DNA of 5,161 nucleotides from Thermoplasmata archaeon (GTDB lineage Archaea > Thermoplasmatota > Thermoplasmata > Thermoplasmatales > Thermoplasmataceae), in assembly GCA_021797055.1 (NCBI GenBank), contig JAKAAI010000120.1, positions 1 to 5,161 on the forward strand, read 5' to 3'. Below, one piece after another: positions 1 through 4,422 of this stretch. Position 1 is the stretch's first letter. Every line of letters begins with the position of its first letter. Under the pieces are notes generated by a model, which worked only from the letters and a program-made list of their open reading frames with translations, was not told where the DNA came from and made no database searches. A program made the translations under genes and the position numbers.

Positions 1-132
1 CTTAATCTTACACATAATTCTGGACACTACGCCGCAGACAAAAAGATTCTTGGATGGAATGTACCACAGAAGATAGATAACAGTATAGATAATGCAATGT
101 TCTCTGTTAGTATTGCACTATATGCTCAATAG
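1..132 (+). CDS. 3' end of an unrecognised protein gene (partial)
   Basis: Reading frame 1 is open from the window edge to a TAG at 130-132, giving 43 residues that end in FSVSIALYAQ. The composition looks protein-like (GHYAADKKILGWNVPQKID), with balanced polar and hydrophobic residues, and unlike the stop-rich sequence that follows. I do not recognise the family. After the TAG the frame stays open for 15 codons to a second TAG at 178-180 and then a TAA at 190-192. The gene could therefore have lost its original C-terminus, or this is chance. No neighbour on the right helps assign a function, because the next 550 bases are decayed. The start lies outside the window. Confidence 0.45.
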   Translation, partial: LNLTHNSGHYAADKKILGWNVPQKIDNSIDNAMFSVSIALYAQ

Positions 133-267
133 AGGCAAGTATTAGCTAAGAGTCCATCACGCAAGAAAATAGAGTGGTAGAAAAATCAGTAAAATTCAAT
201 GTGCCTATCTATCTAATAAAATACAGTAAAAAGTAATCTACAGGTTCAATCGCTGCTCTGGTAATGA

Positions 268-300
268 TTTACAATGTATTTATCTCAATTCCATTGTAAA
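268..300. repeat. 9-bp perfect inverted repeat with 15-nt spacer
   Basis: TTTACAATG at 268-276 is matched by its exact complement CATTGTAAA at 292-300, with a 15-nt AT-rich spacer. It lies in non-coding, decayed sequence just before the recognisable PIN-domain remnant. It could form a hairpin, be an old operator, or be the end of a decayed mobile element. Nothing in the sequence decides between these. Confidence 0.4.
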
Positions 301-521
301 ATTTCATTGAGCCGGAAAACTAGGTGAAGATATATTACAATTTTTATGCGGTTAGATCAGCATTAAGGAGTTCACTCGCCTTCAAGTCCTAATTTCCGGA
401 TATACTAATTGGTGAAACCTTGAAGGAGGATGGAATAAATACGATAATCACTGAGAACGAGAAAGATTTCAGAAGAATACTTGGTCTTAAGATTATAAAC
501 CCCATCCATTCAGAACTTTAA
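300..521 (+). pseudogene. decayed VapC-like PIN-domain toxin remnant
   Basis: The frame running from about 300 to the TAA at 519-521 encodes a typical C-terminal half of a small PIN-domain ribonuclease. After position 399 it reads DILIGETLKEDGINTIITEN followed by EKDFRRILGLKIINPI. The acidic residues of the ILIGETL-like helix and the later TENEKDF stretch match the conserved late part of the family, where an Asp binds the active-site metal. Upstream in the same frame, IYYNFYAVRSALRSS resembles the preceding helix. That part is broken by stops at 321-323 (TAG) and 390-392 (TAA). The N-terminal half with the first catalytic Asp is not recognisable, and no antitoxin gene is visible. Known members are VapC toxins that cleave RNA. 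This copy cannot make a complete toxin and is a relic. Confidence 0.65.
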
Positions 522-690
522 CAGAGTGAATTTGTTCTTATCAGAAAGACAATTTCCGCTGCTGATCTAAGGCTAACTGATTCGATAGTCGAAATGTTGT
601 TTAAAATCTAGAAAGGCAGGTTTGATGGGTACAAGAGGATAGGCTGAAAGTTGTTATAAGCCTTTAATGCAATATGCTGCGTGGAAATAA
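522..690. other. non-coding or decayed stretch between the PIN relic and the OsmC gene
   Basis: No intact gene is visible. A short plus-strand run (531-608) in the same frame as the PIN relic reads FVLIRKTISAADLRLTDSIV and a few more residues before a TAG at 609-611. It continues as KGRFDGYKRIG up to a TGA at 645-647. This could be a second decayed fragment, but I do not recognise it. The 3' end of the OsmC transcript must lie here on the minus strand; no strong poly-T terminator is seen. Confidence 0.4.
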
Positions 691-691
691 A

Positions 692-1198
692 TTAAAATTG
701 ATTAATTTCACCACTTTGAACCCCATTAAGGATGAGAAATCCCTTGACGTCGCACGCCTTGGATAGTGTGTTTGTAACATAGCAGTCTGAAGCTGCTGAC
801 TTCACGAGTTCTCTAATTGTTTCAAAGCTTTCGTGAGATTTTATATCCACAAAGTATTCGATTTCAGTGAAAAACCTTGGCCTGCTTATGGTGAATTTTC
901 CATCCACCTTTATTACAAGATCATCAATCCGGATATTCATCGAACCTGCGCGTTCAGCGTAATGAACCATCTGGCACATCCCGAGGCTCGAGATAAAGTA
1001 GGATAGTGGGCTTGGTCCATTTTCGTCCGAGGCCCATGTGAAATCCTGGTTCTCCGGTTTTGTTTCAGAGAGTAGATTATCTCCCTTTTTCACTGTGACG
1101 CTGACCTTGGAGGTTACATTGCCCCGCTGGTCAAACATCGAAAACCTTGCCATTCTCTCCTTCATCCTCACCCTGAAGCTGTCATCAAAATTTACCAT
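692..1198 (-). CDS. OsmC/Ohr-family peroxiredoxin-like protein
   Basis: This encodes a 168-residue cytosolic protein, slightly longer than the usual 135-150 residues of the OsmC/Ohr fold because of a short charged N-terminal extension. The family reduces organic hydroperoxides with a reactive cysteine pair. The hallmark first-cysteine helix is present at about 61-85 (GPSPLSYFISSLGMCQMVHY, Cys75). The second cysteine sits at Cys139 in SDCYVTNTL, the expected position; an extra Cys149 follows. The ATG at 1196-1198 is chosen because a TATA-like TTTTAT lies about 26 bp upstream, fitting a leaderless archaeal transcript. The gene lies 67 bp downstream of the CARF regulator on the same strand but appears to have its own promoter, with a palindromic site just upstream. 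The substrate cannot be read from sequence; archaeal members are often only annotated as OsmC family. Confidence 0.9.
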   Translation of the reverse strand: MVNFDDSFRVRMKERMARFSMFDQRGNVTSKVSVTVKKGDNLLSETKPENQDFTWASDENGPSPLSYFISSLGMCQMVHYAERAGSMNIRIDDLVIKVDGKFTISRPRFFTEIEYFVDIKSHESFETIRELVKSAASDCYVTNTLSKACDVKGFLILNGVQSGEINQF

Positions 1199-1221
1199 GG
1201 GTTCTGATGACTGGCAATTTC

Positions 1222-1227
1222 ATAAAA
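1222..1227 (-). promoter_or_regulatory. TATA box of the OsmC-family gene
   Basis: On the minus strand the sequence AAATTTTATG contains TTTTAT centred about 26 bp before the ATG at 1198. That is the spacing expected for archaeal box A when transcription starts at or next to the start codon. A run of A residues lies upstream, where the TFB recognition element would be. Confidence 0.55.
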
Positions 1228-1235
1228 TTTTTCCA

Positions 1236-1246
1236 TCAACCGTTGA
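1236..1246 (-). promoter_or_regulatory. palindromic operator-like site upstream of the OsmC gene
   Basis: Read on the minus strand the site is TCAACGGTTGA, two 5-bp arms around a single central base, followed by TGGAA. It ends 8 bp before the TATA element of the OsmC gene. The same 11-bp core with the same orientation occurs upstream of the zinc-finger membrane gene at 2132-2142. Placement just upstream of the TATA/BRE region suits an activator or a repressor that competes with TFB. The binding protein is unknown; the neighbouring CARF-winged-helix protein is the obvious candidate. Confidence 0.6.
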
Positions 1247-1265
1247 GGGAGAATGGAAATAGCGT

Positions 1266-1949
1266 TCAGATTGTCACTATTTTCCCAAGAGCAGTTATCT
1301 CCAGCTCGGATCTTCCCCTTGAACCCTTGTTCACAGTAACGAGCCCAAGCTCTACTAGACCTTCTGAGTCCTCCGAACCATTCAGATGCCTGCTTATAAG
1401 CGATTTATCTAATCCGGTCATCTCAGAGAGCTGCTCCAGGCTTCCAATCCTACCATGCTTCCTTACAAGGGCATTAAGGATCGACAGCTTAGTTTCTGAG
1501 AGGATTCTCTGGTAACCAAGCTTGAGTATCGGTAACATGTGCACCCCCTTCGAATCAACCCAGAACGCCCTTATCCCAATAATAAAGGCAGAGGAAATTG
1601 CCGTGCATGATATGAGCTTGCCGCCGCCAGTTACATTAATGATGAAGTCATCATAATCGCTGCAGTTGTCCCTGTAAACTGATTTTACCGCCTCCAGAAC
1701 CTCGTTCAAATCTCCCGACGACACCTTGACCTCTTCTACCTGCGTCATAAGTGCACTTGCAATCTGCTTGACAAATTCGTTAAATGGGATTTCAATCACC
1801 GGACTGCTTCCATGGACTTCCTCGCGGATTATGACTAACTTATCAAGAGGCATCAACCTGATCCCGTCCCTGACGCCCTTATATGATTGACCGTCAGAAT
1901 ATATTGCAATCTGTAGAGTTTTTCTCTGTTCGACTCTATCTTCTCCCAT
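1266..1949 (-). CDS. stand-alone CARF-domain winged-helix transcription regulator (Csa3-like architecture)
   Basis: This encodes about 227 residues. The N-terminal half is a Rossmann-like CARF domain. Its first strand and loop are LQIAIYSDGQSYKGVRDGIR (about 12-31), and its diagnostic ligand-binding loop is INVTGGGKLIS (about 104-114). The C-terminal part (about 150-227) is a winged helix: SILNALVRKHGRIGSLEQLS, a recognition-helix segment LDKSLISRHL, and a basic wing NKGSRGRSELEIT. CARF domains in Csa3 and related proteins bind cyclic oligoadenylates; ligand and targets here are inferred. I chose the ATG at 1947-1949 because it lies just before the first CARF strand and about 27 bp after a TATA-like element. 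An ATG at 1968-1970 is also possible. The open frame continues to 2096, but those extra residues look unlike CARF sequence. The gene is divergent from the zinc-finger membrane gene and upstream of OsmC. No cas gene is in the window. Confidence 0.82.
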   Translation of the reverse strand: MGEDRVEQRKTLQIAIYSDGQSYKGVRDGIRLMPLDKLVIIREEVHGSSPVIEIPFNEFVKQIASALMTQVEEVKVSSGDLNEVLEAVKSVYRDNCSDYDDFIINVTGGGKLISCTAISSAFIIGIRAFWVDSKGVHMLPILKLGYQRILSETKLSILNALVRKHGRIGSLEQLSEMTGLDKSLISRHLNGSEDSEGLVELGLVTVNKGSRGRSELEITALGKIVTI

Positions 1950-1972
1950 TGATCTGCCTAAACAATCCATGC

Positions 1973-1979
1973 TATTAAA
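1973..1979 (-). promoter_or_regulatory. probable TATA box of the CARF regulator gene
   Basis: TTTAATA on the minus strand is centred 27 bp before the ATG at 1949, fitting a leaderless transcript. A second AT-rich element, AATAAATT (1991-1998), is centred about 25 bp before the alternative ATG at 1970. The promoter therefore does not settle which start is used. Confidence 0.4.
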
Positions 1980-2020
1980 CATGAAGATTGAATTTATTCT
2001 GTTCTTACAAATCTTCGCAT

Positions 2021-2032
2021 ATAACAGTTGAC
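2021..2032 (-). promoter_or_regulatory. degenerate copy of the palindromic site upstream of the CARF gene
   Basis: On the minus strand the sequence is GTCAACTGTTAT, matching 9 of 12 positions of GTCAACGGTTGA found upstream of the zinc-finger gene. One half-site (GTCAAC) is intact and the other is altered. It lies in the intergenic region shared by the divergent CARF and zinc-finger genes, about 72 bp upstream of the CARF start. It could be a weak autoregulatory site or a chance match. Confidence 0.3.
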
Positions 2033-2130
2033 TGCGTGTGTGGGTATACAATGACTTAAATAATGTTGGTAATGTTCTGTTTCGCTTGCTAATCAAGGGT
2101 TTTTTTTTTCAAGTTCTGCCTCGTATTAAT

Positions 2131-2143
2131 GTCAACGGTTGAC
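2131..2143 (+). promoter_or_regulatory. 13-bp palindromic operator-like site upstream of the zinc-finger membrane gene
   Basis: GTCAACGGTTGAC is a perfect inverted repeat with 6-bp arms and one central base. It ends about 9 bp upstream of the TATA element TTTTATAT and is followed by GGAA. The inner 11 bases are identical, in the same orientation relative to the gene, to the site before the OsmC gene. Such a site is typical for a dimeric helix-turn-helix regulator. Confidence 0.65.
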
Positions 2144-2152
2144 GGAATTGGC

Positions 2153-2160
2153 TTTTATAT
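2153..2160 (+). promoter_or_regulatory. TATA box of the zinc-finger membrane protein gene
   Basis: TTTTATAT is a near-consensus archaeal box A. It is centred about 33 bp before the ATG at 2189, so a transcript starting 26-27 bp downstream would carry only a very short leader of about 6 nt. Confidence 0.6.
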
Positions 2161-2188
2161 GATTCCAGTATGAGAATTTTCGATAAAT

Positions 2189-2770
2189 ATGGAACAGAAT
2201 AAATGTGACGCATGCGGTAAAGTATTCGACTCGAAAGAACAGCTTATGGAGCACGCTAGGATGCACAAGGGAAATGCGAAATATTCCCCCAGGGTAAGCA
2301 GGGTGATAATTTCATCCATTATCGGTGGGGTATTTGGAGGTATCCTGATGCTACTTGTATTAATGACAGGGGCCTCTGCGATGGGGCTTCCTGATACCAT
2401 TTTTGCACTCGTGATGGGGATGGGGCTTGGGGCATCAATGAGCTCGGGTGTGGCTGTCGGGGTACTCGCACATTTCACAGTCAGCATCGTGGCTGGCGCC
2501 ATATTCGGCGCAATTGTCTCGTATGTCAAACCAATAAGGCTCAGAAGCGGACCGGTTTCACTCGTGCTTGGCCTTGTATTCGGCATCGTGGTATACCTTG
2601 TGTTCTTTCTGCCGATGGCTGAGACGGTGTTTGCATCAGTAATGATGAAGTTGATGGGCGTCAAAGCGGCAATGATGCTTCCGGATGTTCTCGTGGTAGG
2701 ATTTATCGGGCATATTGTATACGGACTTACACTTGGAACAACAGCGTTCTATCTGGGTAGAAAAATATAA
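2189..2770 (+). CDS. membrane protein with N-terminal C2H2 zinc finger
   Basis: This encodes 193 residues. The N-terminus carries one classical zinc finger, CDACGKVF then LMEHARMH, with spacing C-X2-C-X12-H-X3-H (Cys6, Cys9, His22, His26). After a basic linker (about 27-38) the protein is very hydrophobic. Likely membrane helices are about 38-62, 88-113, 122-143 and 167-190. The Gly/Met-rich stretch 70-87 is either a fifth helix or a re-entrant segment. Four helices put the basic loop KPIRLRS (114-120) and the finger in the cytoplasm, consistent with the positive-inside rule. The last helix has GHIVYGLTLG, a pattern I associate with small membrane proteins of unknown function. The finger may bind nucleic acid, protein or only zinc. 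The gene has its own promoter, with a palindromic site shared with the OsmC gene. The exact role is unknown. Confidence 0.85.
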   Translation: MEQNKCDACGKVFDSKEQLMEHARMHKGNAKYSPRVSRVIISSIIGGVFGGILMLLVLMTGASAMGLPDTIFALVMGMGLGASMSSGVAVGVLAHFTVSIVAGAIFGAIVSYVKPIRLRSGPVSLVLGLVFGIVVYLVFFLPMAETVFASVMMKLMGVKAAMMLPDVLVVGFIGHIVYGLTLGTTAFYLGRKI

Positions 2771-2778
2771 ACTACCCA
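2754..2778 (+). repeat. 7-bp inverted repeat across the zinc-finger gene stop codon: terminator or operator
   Basis: TGGGTAG (2754-2760) pairs exactly with CTACCCA (2772-2778) across an 11-nt A-rich loop that contains the TAA stop of the zinc-finger gene. A T-rich stretch follows (2779-2794), so the RNA could form a hairpin with a U-rich tail. The same DNA lies directly upstream of the TATA element of the next gene and could instead be an operator for it. Confidence 0.45.
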
Positions 2779-2786
2779 TATTTTAT

Positions 2787-2795
2787 TTATATTAA
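2787..2795 (+). promoter_or_regulatory. TATA box of the FAD-dependent oxidoreductase gene
   Basis: TTTATATTA, the end of a longer AT-rich tract, is centred 28 bp before the ATG at 2819. This supports that ATG as the start of a leaderless message rather than the TTG 18 bp upstream (2801). It also suggests the gene has its own promoter and is not only read through from the zinc-finger gene. Confidence 0.5.
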
Positions 2796-2818
2796 ATCAC
2801 TTGAGTAAAGGGATAGAG

Positions 2819-4171
2819 ATGGAAACAAATTTTGACCTTGTAATAATAGGATCAGGATCTGCGGCAACTACAGCAGCATTTGAGGCGCTTGGTGAGGGAA
2901 AGAAAATCCTGGTCATAGACCAGAAACTGACAGGCGGTACTTGCGCCCTGAGGGGCTGCGATCCTAAAAAAATTCTTGTAGGTGTTACTGACTCACTGGA
3001 ATCGGCTAAAAGACTACAGGGGCATGGAATAGCCAGCCTTGCCGGTTCAATCGACTGGAAGGACCTTATGGCATTTAAGACATCCTTCACTGAATCCATG
3101 TCCAGTGGGATCGAGGAAAGCCTTGTCAAAAACGGAATAGCTGTAATGCATGGCAGGGCAAAATTTACGGGTCCGGAGAGCATTAATGTTGACGGCAGAT
3201 CAGTTGAGGGGAAGCAGTTCCTGATAGCTTCAGGCGTAAAAGCCTCAAATATTGGTTTCCCCGGTTCCGAGTATCTGATCGACAATGAAGGCTTTCTGAG
3301 CCTGCCTGAACTTCCAAAGAAAATTGTTTACATAGGAGGCGGCTACATATCTGTTGAATTCGCGAGCATAGCAAGAAAGGCTGGCTCCGATGTTACAATT
3401 ATACAGCATCCAGACAGACTGCTTGTGAACTTTGACCGGGAGATGGTCGAAATACTTACAGGGCTCCTGAAAGATTCAGGAGTAAAGATAATTACAAACG
3501 CTTCGGTGAAGAAGATAATAAAATCCAATGGCGGATACAGCGTCGTCCTTTCAGAAAGAGGTAAGGATGAAATTGTTCCAGCTGATCTTGTTGTGCATGG
3601 TGCTGGAAGGGAATTCGATTCCGATATGGGACTGGATGCAGCACAGGTGAAGTGGTCAAAGAAGGGGGTGACAGTGAACGAATACCTGCAGAGTGTTTCA
3701 AATCCGCGGGTATATGCTGCTGGGGACTCTGCTGACACTGATGGGCCAAAATTGACTCCGGTGGCAGTCATGGAGGGACATGTTGCTGCAGAAAACCTAC
3801 TTCATGGAAATTCTGTAAAGGCCGGATATACTGGCATACCAACCACTGTATTCACATCACCTCCACTTGCAATGGTCGGGATCACAGAAGAGGACGCGTC
3901 AAGGAAAAACATTGCAGTAACCATTAAAAAGGGTGAGATGACAAACTGGTACAATTCAAGAAGAAGAGGTATCCCAAAGGCATTCTACAAGGTGATTCTT
4001 GACAACGGTTCGAAAAAAGTCCTTGGCGCAAGTATCCTTGGAGAGAATTCAGAGGAGGTCATAAATATCTTCGCACTTGCAATCAGGATCGATATCGATG
4101 TCAGCACTTTGCTTTCAACACCGTTTACGTATCCATCTGATACGAATGACATCAAATACATGATTGGCTAA
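2819..4171 (+). CDS. FAD/NAD(P)-dependent pyridine nucleotide-disulfide oxidoreductase
   Basis: This encodes 450 residues, the usual length for the dihydrolipoamide dehydrogenase / glutathione reductase / mercuric reductase group. These are dimeric flavoenzymes that move electrons from NAD(P)H through FAD to a disulfide substrate. Visible parts are the FAD-binding strand VIIGSGSAA (about 8-16), the redox-active disulfide GGTCALRGCDPKK (Cys42 and Cys47), the NAD(P)-binding IGGGYISVEFA (about 172-182), and the second FAD motif AAGDSAD (about 300-306). The C-terminal dimerisation domain ends in FTYPSDTNDIKYM. The usual catalytic His-Glu pair (HPTxxE) is not there: Tyr438 sits in the His position and no Glu follows. 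CALRGC with a Tyr-Pro tail suggests an uncharacterised subfamily rather than a true Lpd, GR or MerA. An upstream TTG at 2801 would add six residues; the ATG fits the TATA spacing better. The nearby OsmC gene makes a peroxidase-recycling role possible, but the substrate is unknown. Confidence 0.9.
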   Translation: METNFDLVIIGSGSAATTAAFEALGEGKKILVIDQKLTGGTCALRGCDPKKILVGVTDSLESAKRLQGHGIASLAGSIDWKDLMAFKTSFTESMSSGIEESLVKNGIAVMHGRAKFTGPESINVDGRSVEGKQFLIASGVKASNIGFPGSEYLIDNEGFLSLPELPKKIVYIGGGYISVEFASIARKAGSDVTIIQHPDRLLVNFDREMVEILTGLLKDSGVKIITNASVKKIIKSNGGYSVVLSERGKDEIVPADLVVHGAGREFDSDMGLDAAQVKWSKKGVTVNEYLQSVSNPRVYAAGDSADTDGPKLTPVAVMEGHVAAENLLHGNSVKAGYTGIPTTVFTSPPLAMVGITEEDASRKNIAVTIKKGEMTNWYNSRRRGIPKAFYKVILDNGSKKVLGASILGENSEEVINIFALAIRIDIDVSTLLSTPFTYPSDTNDIKYMIG

Positions 4172-4281
4172 ACCTGCAATTCCCCACTTACAACTCCTCC
4201 AAAGCTTTTGCAGATATTTAACCGTGTAGTCTTCTGACTAATTGGTGGATCGTTGCACAGACAAACCGCGAAATCTCTTGC

Positions 4282-4294
4282 AGATTTTTTATCT
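4282..4294 (+). terminator. possible poly-T terminator downstream of the oxidoreductase gene
   Basis: AGATTTTTTATCT contains six consecutive T residues flanked by 4-bp complementary ends. It lies 111 bp after the stop codon of the FAD-dependent gene. Archaeal RNA polymerase terminates at oligo-T tracts without needing a hairpin, so this is the best candidate in the spacer, but only a weak one. Confidence 0.3.
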
Positions 4295-4328
4295 AACTGC
4301 TGTATTAAAAAGATATCGCAAAATAAGC

Positions 4329-4340
4329 TAACTGCAGTTA
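4329..4340. repeat. 12-bp perfect palindrome
   Basis: TAACTGCAGTTA is fully self-complementary. It overlaps the second copy of a direct repeat, CTAACTGC, whose first copy is at 4293-4300. No gene starts nearby, so an operator role is not supported. It may be part of a decayed repeat element. Confidence 0.35.
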
Positions 4341-4422
4341 AAAACTTCAAATTTACATTGATCATGATGAGCGGCCTGTTGAAATAGAAATTAACCTTGG
4401 AAATTGGGGAATTTTTATCCCG

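Larger units (their letters stand above)
4172..4422. other. intergenic spacer between convergent genes
   Basis: This AT-rich 251-bp spacer contains no credible gene. It holds a T6 run (4285-4290) that may end transcripts of the oxidoreductase gene, a perfect 12-bp palindrome TAACTGCAGTTA (4329-4340), an 8-bp direct repeat CTAACTGC (4293-4300 and 4328-4335), and a repeated TTGCAGAT (4208-4215 and 4278-4285). Because both flanking genes read into it, terminators on both strands are expected rather than promoters. Confidence 0.5.

Noticed and set aside
1038..1515. Two plus-strand open frames opposite OsmC and the CARF winged helix
   Set aside because: Both are shadows of clear minus-strand genes with no domain of their own.
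1950..2096. 49-residue N-terminal extension of the CARF protein from an ATG at 2096
   Set aside because: The extra residues are not CARF-like, they cover the TATA elements and the degenerate palindrome, and a start next to the first CARF strand fits promoter spacing better.
2100..2109. T10 run as a plus-strand terminator
   Set aside because: No plus-strand gene ends upstream of it; it lies in the divergent intergenic region, so it is more likely just an AT tract.
2155..2664. 169-residue minus-strand open frame opposite the zinc-finger gene
   Set aside because: It is rich in Thr/Pro/Ile/Ser with no recognisable domain, and mirrors a strongly supported membrane protein on the other strand.
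2797..3771. Several minus-strand open frames opposite the oxidoreductase gene
   Set aside because: The plus-strand flavoprotein is unambiguous with all cofactor motifs; the antisense frames overlap each other and resemble no family.
4003..4010. CAACGGTT, a partial match to the shared palindrome, inside the oxidoreductase gene
   Set aside because: It lies within coding sequence, lacks the second arm and is not near a promoter.
4168..4365. 65-residue minus-strand open frame in the spacer
   Set aside because: There is no recognisable family and no good TATA box upstream, it overlaps the oxidoreductase stop codon, and its composition fits random AT-rich sequence.
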